Below are positions 1-10,400 of a stretch of 64,000 bases of DNA, in pieces. Origin of the DNA: Amphibalanus amphitrite. Lineage: Eukaryota; Arthropoda; Thecostraca; Balanomorpha; Balanidae. The position numbers were made by a program, and so were the translations under genes. A model generated the notes under the pieces. That model saw only the letters and a list, made by a program, of their open reading frames with translations. It did not search any database and had not been told where the DNA came from. The DNA is taken from positions 248,001-312,000 of the forward strand of contig NW_024881825.1 in NCBI RefSeq assembly GCF_019059575.1. Direction: 5' to 3'. Within the stretch, counting starts at the first letter, position 1. Each line of letters opens with the position of its first letter.

Positions 1-443
1 TGTTTTACGCCCGTAGTTTAAAAACCGTCAAGTCACCGAATTGTAGACGGTCAGAATAGACTGGCCGTTCATGCGCGTGTCGGGGGGGGGGGGGCGGTGA
101 CTGGCGGTGCGTTAGTGCCTGGGTGCCAGGTATGTATAGTCGACTACAGAATGATGCTCCACTTTTCACAGACAATTATTTGCCTGGAGTGGTAGGCTGT
201 GCCGCATCACACGGGCTGAGTTCACAAATTATAGCTTTGTCCCAGTGCTCGCAATCGACACGCTTAATTGCGTGATAAACGGCTCAACTTAGCGCTCCAG
301 TCAACTGATAGCTTCTGAGGAGTGGAACATTATTCTGTAGTTGGCTATACGTTCGAAGGACATGGCCTTTGCCTCATGCCTGTTTTTAGAACGCACTACC
401 GCCTCGGGCCGAGTACAAAAGCGGTGAATGAGAGTGAAGCGGG

Positions 444-783
444 CACCGTTCCGTGCTTCTGTCCTCAGGATAGGTACTGAAATCCTTCTCCTCCACGCCG
501 CAACCTCCCTCCGGGCTGGGCTGGACAGGCAACTTTATCTCATGCGAGCTGCTCCCTTGGAGCGGCACCGTTGCTCCCGAGGGAGCGCACCCCGTAGCCG
601 GGTGCAGTGCGTACTTTGGGGCTGCCGGGTGGCCTGTCCTCTGGACGGGCTCAGCCCCGGTGACTCACTCACTAGGGTGCCTGCCCAGACTAATGTCTCC
701 CCCTATATCCTATCATTCTCCCGGCTCTGAAATAACTAGTCCCATTGGACCGAAAGGGCCTAACCCAACAAAACAAAACAAAC
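444..783 (+). mobile_element. SINE-like retroposon, copy 1 (340 bp)
   Basis: Same unit as 9121-9440 (inverse orientation), with the same 5' start (CACCGTTCCGTGCTTC / CGTTCCGTGCTTC) and an A-rich tail of AACAAAAC repeats. Flanked by AGTGAAGCGGG at 433-443 and 784-794, a perfect 11-bp target duplication. No reverse transcriptase is inside. I do not see tRNA A/B boxes, so the head origin is unknown. The constant 5' end argues for a SINE rather than randomly truncated LINE ends. Confidence 0.85.
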
Positions 784-784
784 A

Positions 785-1090
785 GTGAAGCGGGGTCTTC
801 GGTGCCAGTTCGCTGCTGAGTGCGCTGCTCCGAGGCCCCTCCGGCGAATCACCGCTGCTGGCTTGGTCTCAAGGTACGGTCCCCGGACGTATCACTTATT
901 CGCTACTGTCTTAGCATCTACGCCCTACGGAATCTGTATCGCCACACAAACTGGTCGACTACAGAAAGCGTTGAATTTCGCAGCACGCGTCATCTCCGGG
1001 TGTCGAAAATTTGATCGTGTGAGTGACTTCCTTCATGAACTGCAGTTGCTTACGGCGCGCAATTTACCTACATGCTTTTCCTCGCATGTG
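785..1090 (+). pseudogene. LINE reverse-transcriptase C-terminal remnant
   Basis: The frame from 785 reads RLQKALNFAARVISGCRKFD and then VSDFLHELQLLTARNL, matching the conserved region after the RT fingers in Jockey/CR1-type non-LTR elements (Q..xNxAARx..G.., L..L.WL). Upstream the frame is degenerate and the RT catalytic core is missing. The SINE at 444-783 and element A1 border it. Confidence 0.55.
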
Positions 1091-1997
1091 TAGGGGGAGG
1101 GGGTCGGATGGAGCCCCCCTCCCACATGGTTTCTCGCGAATAACTCGCGCAAAAAGCGGCCGATCGCCACGAAACTTTCAGTACCCTCGAGTTGATCAAT
1201 TTTACACCTACCCTGAAAATTTCATGACCCTGACCCAAGTGCCCTTTGTCCTGTTACTTATTCTCGAGGCCATGTTTGGCCGGAATCGCGATTCGGCGTA
1301 TGTCGGCTCGCAATAGCCGCGCGTTTGCAAGCTTTTCGTGGTTTCAAACGTTCAAACATGTGATTCGATGCTGCTCCCATGCATTAGGGTGGATGTCAAG
1401 GTCACCTGAAGGTCAGGTCAGGTCATTGACCTTTGGTGACCTCGGTTCACTTTTTCGAGTTTTAGGTACATACCTACATGTTTCTAGGCTAGTTTTTTTT
1501 TAGCTTATTTCGAATTTAGAAATTATTTGAACATTTACGAAGTAGTTTTGGTGCCTTCGTAACATGTTACGAAGCTGTCAGAGGCGGTTGACACGTACCT
1601 ATTACGAATACCTACCCGTCACAACCCCTACCGGTTGACCTGACCTGACCTGACCCGACCTGGTCTAAATGCTTAAAGACATCATCTCTGATCAAAACTA
1701 ACACGATATTCGTGATCAGCACCCCGGAAAACCACATAGCAGCCACATTTTACGACTTTCTAACACGTCCCGATTTTCCCGGTTTTCGGGTCATTGACCT
1801 GACCTGGAAGGTCACCCGATGACCTAGGACCTTAAAATTGGGTATCATCGGCTTCCTCTTGTGACGGGAAATGCGCTCGTTTTTTCCGCGAAGCTCTAGC
1901 TCGATCAGGGGCCAAACGCTAGGGGGGTCGTACCAACACCCCCCCCCCCCCTTGTGCCGTCGAAGGACGCAAAATGGCCTGTGCCGGCGAGAGTTAA
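1077..1997 (-). mobile_element. TTAA element family A, copy A1 (degenerate left end)
   Basis: Reverse-orientation relative of 14245-15150. The right end reads GCCGGCGAGAGTTAA, preceded by the G-run/C-run hairpin with loop TTGGTACGACC. The left end (CCTCGCATGTG, then GGGGG..CCCCC) is eroded. The interior has many AGGTCA/TGACCT words (about 1395-1445, 1630-1665, 1790-1830). No open transposase frame. Confidence 0.75.
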
Positions 1998-2079
1998 TAG
2001 AGAGCTGCGGAGGTATATGCTCCAGCAACAGACCGATGCCGGCTAGTGACGACCCGCTTGCGGGGAAGTGTGATTGGGT

Positions 2080-3424
2080 GTGCGTTTGTTAGAATGAATT
2101 CGAGTACGATGTATGTGAAAAACTTTCTTTTTTTTTTTGAATTGTGACCCTGACCCTAGAATAGCCACGCTTGTGTGGATTGGGTCTATGATATAAATAA
2201 ATGAATAAATATAGGTATTCACGATTGTGTAAATAGAAAATGCGCCTGACCCGATTGTTAACCGTCGGCCAGAGCCCAAAACGTTAAAAAGGCAAAACGT
2301 TGATAATTTTAACTTTGACCTGACCTGTGACGTCAATGGTTACCTCGAGGTCAATAAAATTAAGTTTCGCTCGACAGTTTTCCATGGCTATCAGAGGCCG
2401 TTTGGATTTTGACAATCGGCCCAGTAGTTTAGGAGCTAGGGGGCTTTAACCCTCGCCCGCACATGCCATTTTCCCATCCTAGAACGCACATGGGGGGGGG
2501 GGGGTGGTTGCCACCCCCCCGCGCCATTTCGTTCCTGTTGGAGATAGAGCTTAGCAGTAAAGACCAAAAAGATTCTTTGGGAAGAGACGAATCCAATGAT
2601 ATCCAGTTTTACCTTCTCAGGTCAGTCATTGACCTTCCAGGTCAGGTCAAACTAAAAAATGTTGCTGTTTTGGGTCACCGTTGGATATCAAGTGTGTTGC
2701 TTATCAAATACCGATGACGATGCTGTTTTCTGGTGCCAAGCCAGCTAGAACCTCTTTTTCACACTACCCGACCAGAATTTTGCTGCTGAGGTCATTTCAG
2801 GTCAAGTTAGGTCAAGGTCAATTATATGTGTTTGTATGTCTGTGTGTGTCTGTGTGTATACTGATGTGTGCACCGATTGTTTTTGGGTCCATATTACATG
2901 AAATCATGATCTGAGAAGCTTTTACCAAAAATGCAGTCAAAAAACTTAAAAAAAGTAAATTCAGCTTGCCTAAAACGCAATTATCTTAGGTGACCTAGGT
3001 TGACCTTGACCCTGACCTTGACCCCTGTACATCGTCGAACAACATGTTCCATGATAGGTAGGAGGTAAGACTGGCAAAAAAAAGGCCGAAATCAGGGTGT
3101 CAAAAGCTCATAAGGCCCATGGCAAACGCAAGATGTTGAGAATTGGCCATTTGGGTCATGACATGACCTGAAAAACAAGGTCATATCTCCGAAACCAAAA
3201 ATCACAGAAACTTGAAATTTTCAGTGGACATCAAGAAAGGATAGAGGAGCAGCTATACGAAAAATCAGCCTTCTAGCTCTAAAAATGTTGAGTGCAGAGC
3301 AGAAAGACTACCTGGGGGGGGGGTGGCAACCACCCCCCCATGTGCGGGCGAGGGTTAAATAGCCCCCCCCCCCCCTCATCACTGGGACCGGTTACAGAAC
3401 ATTCCCCAGTTGGGTGCGGGTTAA
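2080..3424. mobile_element. Older TTAA element interrupted by B1 (left boundary uncertain)
   Basis: The sequence at 2315-2445 resembles the right part of element C (GACCTGTGACGTCA.., GCCGTTTG..TTTTG..AATCGGCC). It resumes after B1 at 3359 with a C-run and ends GGGTGCGGGTTAA at 3421-3424. The B1 target TTAA lay in the loop of this element's own G/C hairpin. Confidence 0.6.
2446..3358 (+). mobile_element. TTAA element family B, copy B1 (913 bp)
   Basis: Begins TTAACCCTCGCCCGCACATG and ends with its inverse complement. Subterminal hairpins G-run + TGGTTGCCA + C-run at both ends (2491-2519, 3314-3340). AGGTCA words cluster at 2620-2650, 2795-2820 and 2995-3025. Inserted inside an older related element. 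Confidence 0.88.
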
Positions 3425-3429
3425 AACCT

Positions 3430-3535
3430 TCTGAGGGCCGTTAAACGTCAGCTGAGGGCCCTTTGATGATGCCAGCTGAGGGCCCTTTGACACCAGCTGA
3501 TGGTCCTTTGAGGCCTTTTGAGGGCCGTTGAAATT
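3430..3535. repeat. CAGCTGAGGGCCCTTTGA minisatellite
   Basis: Four or five degenerate copies of an 18-27 bp unit next to the satellite. Confidence 0.7.
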
Positions 3536-3645
3536 TCACCTCTATCATCTGCCCCCCCCCCCCCCCTGTCTGCGCTACCGGGCATTGTTTATGGACTTTT
3601 GGCACCGGCACCGACCCCGTATCGGCCAACGTTCACCTGACCTAA

Positions 3646-4095
3646 CATCAGCTCCCGACATCCCCCGAACCCGACATCAGCTCCCGACATCCCCCGCACC
3701 CGACATCAGCTCCCGACATCCCCCGCACCCGACATCAGCTCCCGACATCCCCCGCATCCGACATCAGCTCCCGACATCCCCCGCACCCGACATCCCCCGC
3801 ACCCGACATCAGCTCCCGACATCCCCCGCACCCGACATCAGCTCCCGACATACCCCGCACCCGACATCAGCTCCCGATATCCCCGCACCCGACATCAGCT
3901 CCCGAGATCCCCAGCACCCGACATCAGCTCCCGACATCTCCCGCACCCGACATCCCCCGCACCCGACATCAGCTCCAGACATCCCCAGCACCCGACATCA
4001 GCTCCCGACATCCCCCGCACCCGACATCAGCTCCCGACATCCCTCGCACCCGACATCAGCTCCAGACATCCCCAGCACCCGACATCAGCCGCCCG
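3646..4095. repeat. 29-bp satellite, about 15 units
   Basis: Unit approximates CATCAGCTCCCGACATCCCCC followed by GCACCCGA. Some units carry an extra partial CATCCCCCGCACCCGA insert. The open frame across it encodes only the repeat. Confidence 0.95.
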
Positions 4096-4304
4096 ACGAC
4101 CGATGTCCAACCGGGTTTTCTCCGTCTCATGTCTACAGCGGCCCGATGTTCTGAATCCTATATGTCGGATGTCCTATCCTATGTCAGATCGGTAATGGCC
4201 GATGCCCGCCCGATATTATCCCGCCGGTCTCAGACGTGGACCAATGTCACGCCGAGATAGCCCCGATAACCTCCAGACATAAGCGCACTTCTGCCGAAAA
4301 TGGT

Positions 4305-5213
4305 TTAACCCTCGCCCGCACATGGGGGGGGGTGGTTGCCACCCCCCCAGGTAGTCTTTCTGCTCTGCACTCAACATTTTTAGAGCTAGAAGGCTGATTT
4401 TTCGTATAGCTGCTCCTCTATCCTTTCTTGAGGTCCACTGAAAATTTCAAGTTTCTGTGACCTTTGGTTTCGGAGATATGACCTTGTTTTTCAGGTCATG
4501 TCATGACCCAAATGGCCAATTCTCGACATCTTGCGTTGGCTATGGGCCTTGTGAGCTTTTGACACCTTGATTTCGGCCTTTTTTACCAGTCTTACCTCCC
4601 ACCTATCATGGAACATGTTGTTCGACGATGTACAGATGTCAAGGTCAAGGTCAAGGTCAACCTAGGTCATCTAAGATAATTGCGTTTTAGGCAAGCGGAA
4701 TTTACTTTTTGTGAAGTTTTTTGACTGCATTTTTGGTAAAAGCTTCTCAGATCATGATTTCATGTAATATGGACACATAAACAATCGGTGCACACATCAG
4801 TATACACACAGACACACACAGACATACAAACACATATAATTGACCTTGACCTAACTTGACCTGAAATGACCTCAGCAGCAAAAACCTGGTCGGGTAGTGT
4901 GAGAAAGAGCTTCTAGCTGGCTTGGCACCAGAAAACGGCATCGTCATCGGCATATGATAAGCAGCGCACTTGATATCAAACGGTGACCCAAAACAGCAAC
5001 ATTTTTTAGTTTGACCTGACCTGGAAGGTCAATGACTGACCTGAGAAGGTAAAACTGGGTACCATTGGATTCGTCTCTTCCCAAAGAATCTTTTTGGTCT
5101 TTACCGCTAAGCTCTATCTCCAACAGGAACGAAATGGCGCGGGGGGGGGGTGGCAACCCCCCCCCCCATGTGCGTTCTAGGATGGGAAAATGGCATGTGC
5201 GGGCGAGGGTTAA
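4305..5213 (-). mobile_element. TTAA element family B, copy B2 (909 bp)
   Basis: Inverted, highly similar copy of B1 with identical termini and hairpins. Contains TCAAGGTCAAGGTCAAGG at about 4639-4656. B1 and B2 face each other across the 29-bp satellite at 3646-4095. Confidence 0.88.
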
Positions 5214-6900
5214 AATTATGAATATCTACATATCAGTCCACGCGTCAGTTATTAGACTGGCTGATATATTTTTTGCGTGACTGGTGAAATTTGGGGATGT
5301 AATGAGGCAAAGAAAAGCAGCCAACCATTTTTCTATCCGATAAAATTGGACTCTGGTGGCCTAATCTCTTGCGATCCACCCATCCCCCCCCCCCCCAACA
5401 CACACACATTGGCCGTGTAATCAAAGCCGGGCTGTTTGGGTTGGTAGTTGGTACAACCTTCCATGTATTGTACGTCATCATGTCCAGCGATCCGACTCTA
5501 AACATCGATCAGGCGATATACCAGGAAAGACTGCGTAGTCACTGGAACCCCGTCCCCGCAGCGGGCCTGTCGCCAGCGCGGAGCCCGCCCGAGGAGTTCG
5601 AAACAATCCACAACGAGCCAACAGCGGCGCCAACAGCAGCGACGTCACACCACTAACGTACAACAATGTAAATACCGTTCTCATCAGCAGGCATACGGCG
5701 ACCGTCGCGACGGCGCCAGACACACGGCAGCAGCAGTGAAACATCAACAGACACTGCGCGGTACGAACATGGCTGAATTCAGGTAGCGGCTTGTTGCAGC
5801 CATCCCGAACTCTAAAATTGTTAAGACATGCAGAACCGAACCCTGATTCACGTACATACGTTGCATTCAGATGAGTAAATGGAAGGCAGTATTTATCAAA
5901 AGTTCATTGTCATAAAGCTTCCAATAAAATAAGGCAGTCTCAGTAATCTCGGGTTCCTCGTACGAGCAAGGTCCGATCACCCATTTGGACCCCAAAATGC
6001 TAATGGTAACCTATACAGCGCTTTCCGCCGGGCCGACCTCTGTTGATACTTTTCGGTAACCTTGTGTCACCCGGCGACACTCACTGCGCAAAGCAGGCGT
6101 CACATGACACCCAGTATCGGCAGCACACTGACAGCGCAACAGCGTCCCGACACTAGCACTACTTACTACACTCATCGTTCCACCAGAATTCCCGCGGCTC
6201 TGCATAAACACGTACATAGGACCTTCCCGATCGTTACCGGAGCAGCGGTGCCGTGCCAGCGAGTAGCGGTGCTGCTCGGTGCACTCAGTGGTGCAGCGTG
6301 CATAGAACACGGATAAAAACAGCTTCGACACGGTGTGCAGCATTTGATATGCTGCCTCTCCGCAGTACAATATCTATCAGATTGTGCACTCCGTGACTCA
6401 TATTGCTAGATTTTATCTCATCCGACAATTTGTAATGCATTTGGAGTTGAGAGCGAGATCAACTCGGAATCGGAGCCTCGTAATAACAAACTGCAGGTGT
6501 TCCTATACCACCGATTGCGCGCCAGTGCTGGATATCGAGTGTGCGGGGCCGTATGTGCAGATGAATCAGTGTGCAGCCTCTCCTCAGCCGTTACCGCGCG
6601 CTAACCGTAACGATCCGTTGTCTCCGATACAAAAGTGCTCGCTATTCCGGCCAACAGTAGGTAACTCCTTTCACGGTGCACCAACTGGTGAATATCACCG
6701 TCAGTTCAACAATTGCGCTATATTCGACATAGGTAACACGGGTCGCGGTGAGAGGAGCGAACTCGTAACGAAGTCAGGGCGGCGAATTCCCGAACATGTT
6801 GCCGCGACATCGAGTTTCCTAAGCAGCGAGCGTCACCAGCTCTGGAATAGCACCGTAACTTCTCATCAAGTCACGTCACAAGACACCGGCTACCGCCAGA
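5214..6900. other. Intergenic, no supported gene
   Basis: Downstream of the protease gene. Open frames exist on both strands but overlap and lack recognisable domains. A small hairpin (GGATGGTTCC..GGAACCATCC) lies just right of this block, near 6930-6964. Confidence 0.5.
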
Positions 6901-7140
6901 GATCGCTGGACCACACCAGCCAAGCGGCCTGGGATGGTTCCTCTGCCTGCGGCCTGGGAACCATCCTTCAGTGTGCTCAGGTCTTCAGGATGTTCCCGGG
7001 TTACGAATCCCTGTTTCCGACGCATTCCTCACGTTCTGCACGTGATGAGAATGTCCCTGAACCGTTCTACTTTGTACCGCAGAGGACCCACCATGCCATC
7101 TGGACCACTAATGGTCCGGCCTGGCCCTGACAGCGTTCAG

Positions 7141-7300
7141 CGGCCGTCCGACCTGGCCCTGAGGGCGCTCAGTGGCAGTGCGGCCGTCCAACTTGGTCCT
7201 GAGAGCTCTCAGTGCGGCCGTCTGACCCGGCCCATGAGGGCCCTCAGTGGCAGTGCGGTCGGCGGGCAGCGCTCAGCGGCACCGCGGCAGTGCGGCCGGC
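7141..7300. repeat. GC-rich repeats downstream of protease stop
   Basis: Three degenerate ~45-bp units containing GGCCGTC(C/T)GACC.., CTCAGTGGCAGTG. They lie in the 3' flank or 3' UTR. I see no clear polyadenylation signal. Confidence 0.6.
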
Positions 7301-7307
7301 AGCGCCA

Positions 7308-7466
7308 TCAGTCGCGGATGTTGTCGCGGATCCAGTCGGCGCTGCTGGAGACCTTGTGGTAGATGCCCGGCTGGTGGTCGACGGCGCACCCGAAGCCGGC
7401 CGACGTGATGCCGGCCAGCGTCCACCGGCCGCCGTGCAGCACGATCAGCGGCCCGCCAGAGTCGCC
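7308..7466 (-). CDS. Protease exon 9: catalytic Ser and stop
   Basis: Acceptor CCGACAG|GGCGAC. Opens with GDSGGP (S401), then WTLAGITSAGFGC, PGIYHKVS and a C-terminal amphipathic DWIRDNIRD followed by TGA at 7310-7308. Phase 0 joining to exon 8 yields CLGDSGGPL. Confidence 0.94.
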   Translation of the reverse strand, partial: GDSGGPLIVLHGGRWTLAGITSAGFGCAVDHQPGIYHKVSSSADWIRDNIRD

Positions 7467-10400
7467 CTGTCGGATAGACGGGAGCGGTCAGTGGACGGGA
7501 CTGGACGGGCCAGCAGAGGTCAGTGTCAGAGGAACGGGTCGGGCTCGGGTCAGTATCAGAGGCTCGGGCCGGGTCAGCCGAGGAACGGGTAGGGTCAGCA
7601 GAGGTCAGAAGTTAAGTTTATCGTAGCCATGGTATGCCTAACTTTGGCAGAAAAAGATAAAAAAGAACGTATTCTGTGGTCAGAGAACAAGTCGATCAAA
7701 AATCAAAATATTTACAGAATTGTTAGCCTAGCTTACACGCCTCCACAGATTTCCGTTGGGCGGTGCTGAGCCTGTCCCTCTGTCCAGCGCCTCACCAGAC
7801 AGGCGTCCCTTTCTCACCACGGACCACGGCCTCTCCTCGCCAGACAGGCGTCCGTCTGCCCCTCCCTCACCGGACAGGCGCCCATCTGTCCGGTCCCTCT
7901 GTCTAGTCCCTCTGTCCAGTCCCCCCCCCTCTCTCTCTCTCTCTCCCCCTCTGTCCCTCTCTCACCAGACAGGCGTCCCTCTGGCCGGTCTCGTGGCCGG
8001 CGCAGAACATCTCGGCGTGCAGCTGCAGGTCAATGTGCTTCTGGTAGTGCCACCGCAGACACTCCTGGTTGCTGATGATCGGTACAGGCACCTTGTTCAA
8101 AATGTTGGTGCCCGTCTTACCTGGCGGAGGGGGGGGGGGCGGGGTGAGTGCGTGTGAGCATGATGCTGCACTTGACACAAATATGATGCATCAAATATTC
8201 TCAGATATGCAGAGCTCCGTGTTGTTTAGTTGTTTCTCTTTCTTCTTTTTTCTAGCTAAGGACTTAGAGTACAGCTGTTTGACCAGATTGTTCTCACTCT
8301 TTACGCTGCAGTTTAATTGGATGGTCTATAGCATTGAAATCGCAGATCCTACATGTTAGGAGGCACATAGGTAATTGTGCGATGTACGGGTAGGTAGGAC
8401 GCTCTGGTGGAGTGTTCCGCGGCGGGGCGTCACTCACTGAACGAGTTGTCGGTCTTGCCCCAGCCGGCCACGACGGCCACCTGTCCGGTGAAGTCGGCCC
8501 GGTCCGGCGGCAGGCAGATGGGTAGGATGTTGGGCCGGTACTCCACCGGGAAGTCCAGCCGCAGCACGGCCACGTCGAACCTGGCACACAGACGGCGGTC
8601 AGAGGCACATAGTAGGGTTTAATGAGCGTCAAACTGTACCACGCTCCCGTTATCTGTAAACCAGCCGTTTACCGATAATTCCATATAAGTAACACGTGCA
8701 CGAACACGGCAACGTCATCAAATGACATTCGGCACAGTGACTTCAAGCCAACTCTCCAAGTGAGCTGTCTCCCTCCTCTCAGTAACCGACCTCTCCTCTG
8801 CCAGTGAGCTCACCTCTCTCACCTCTCCCCTCCTAGCTCTCCCAGTGCTCTCACCTGTCCGGCTGGGTGAGCATGTAGTGGAAGCGCGGGTTGATGCGCA
8901 CCTCGGCCACGGCTCGCACCGCCGACGGGTACGGCTCCGGGTAGAAGCCCGTGTCCTTGGTGTCGTACTCGCCAAGGTGCACCTTGATGTCCTTCAGGTC
9001 GGCCCTGCGGCGGGAGGCGGCCGTCAGGGGTGTCGACCTATCATTGAGAACTGGGATTATTTTTTCAGATGGAACAAAATTTCAGGTGGATTGTTATATT
9101 CCAGCTGTGCGTAACAGTAATTTGTTTGTTTTGTTTTGTTGGGTTAGGCCCTTTCGGGCCAATGAGACCATTTCAGAGCCGGGAGGATGATAGGATATAG
9201 GGGGAGACATTGGTCTGGGCAGGCACCCTAGTGAGTCGCCGGGGCTGAGCCCGTCCAGAGGACAGGCCACCCAGCCCCAAGGCACTCACTGCACCCGGCT
9301 ACGGGGTGCGCTCCCTCGGGAGCAGCGGTGCCGCTCCAAGGGAGCAGCCCGCATGAGATAAAGTTGCCTGTCCAGCCCGGAGGGGGGTTGCGGCGTGGAG
9401 GAGAAGGATTTCAGTATCCTGAGGATAGAAGCACGGAACGGTGCGTAACAGTAAGTATGTGTAGCTGCAAGCATCAGCCAGAGTTGTAACTAGATGAGAA
9501 ATAATGCTATCCGGAACAGTATAATTACAGGCGTCCACTACAGCTACTGCCATCTAGCGAGAAGTATGTAAGCGGGAGGCTATCCGGAACAGCATAACTG
9601 CAGGCGTCCACTGCTACTGCCATCTAGCGGGAGATATCAAAGTAGGAATGCTTTGCGGTACAGTATCAGTATGACTGCAGGCGTAGACAGCTACTGCCAT
9701 CTAGCGGGAGATATGAGAGTGGGAATGCTTTGCGGTACAGTATCAGAATAGCTGCAGGCGTAAACAGCTGCTGCCATCTAGTGGCAGGTATATAAGTGTT
9801 GATGCTATCCGGAACAGTATCAGCATAACTGCAGGCGTCCACTGCTGCCGTTATCTACCGGGTGGTGGTAGGAAGGCTATCCGGCACAGCATCACTGCAG
9901 GCGTTCACCGCTGCTGCCATCTAGCGGGAGGCGATGGAATATGATCGCAAACATTTATCGTCGCTCAAATTACTACCGCTCCGACTCGTCTTCAAACTCA
10001 GTGAGCAGTTCCGCATCGGCTGTGGGCGGGGCCGGGCAGACGGTGGGCGGTACCGGCGCGGCGCGGCGGTGGGCAGAACGGGGTGCGGGCGGGCCGGCTC
10101 TCCCGTAGACTCTGTGGGCGGGTCAGGACGGGGTGCAGGCGGGCAGACTCACCTGTGCACGCAGTGGGCGGCGGTGACCACGTGCAGCCTGCTGACCAGC
10201 ACCCCGCCACACTGGTAGCCCAGGATGCGGATGTGCGTCTGCCAGGGCAGCTCGCCGTAACTGGCCTCGTGACCGCCGATAATCCGCTTCTGTATGCTCG
10301 GCCGCGGCACCCCGCACTCTGTAGGCGAGCCAGGTCACAGGTCAGGTCACAGGTCAGGTCACAGATGGATATTGATTCACAACATACCTACTTCTTTATA

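Noticed and set aside
3646..4095. CRISPR-like regular repeats
   Set aside because: Units are contiguous 29-bp tandem copies with no unique spacers, in a eukaryotic context. It is a satellite.
3528..4154. 208-residue open frame
   Set aside because: It merely translates the satellite; there is no other coding signal.
6384..7130. 248-residue plus-strand frame
   Set aside because: No recognisable domain, mixed composition and no splice context; likely chance in GC-rich DNA.
10332..10362. Part of a TTAA element
   Set aside because: AGGTCA-rich, but no TTAA, inverted terminus or G/C hairpin nearby; a simple 12-bp tandem repeat.
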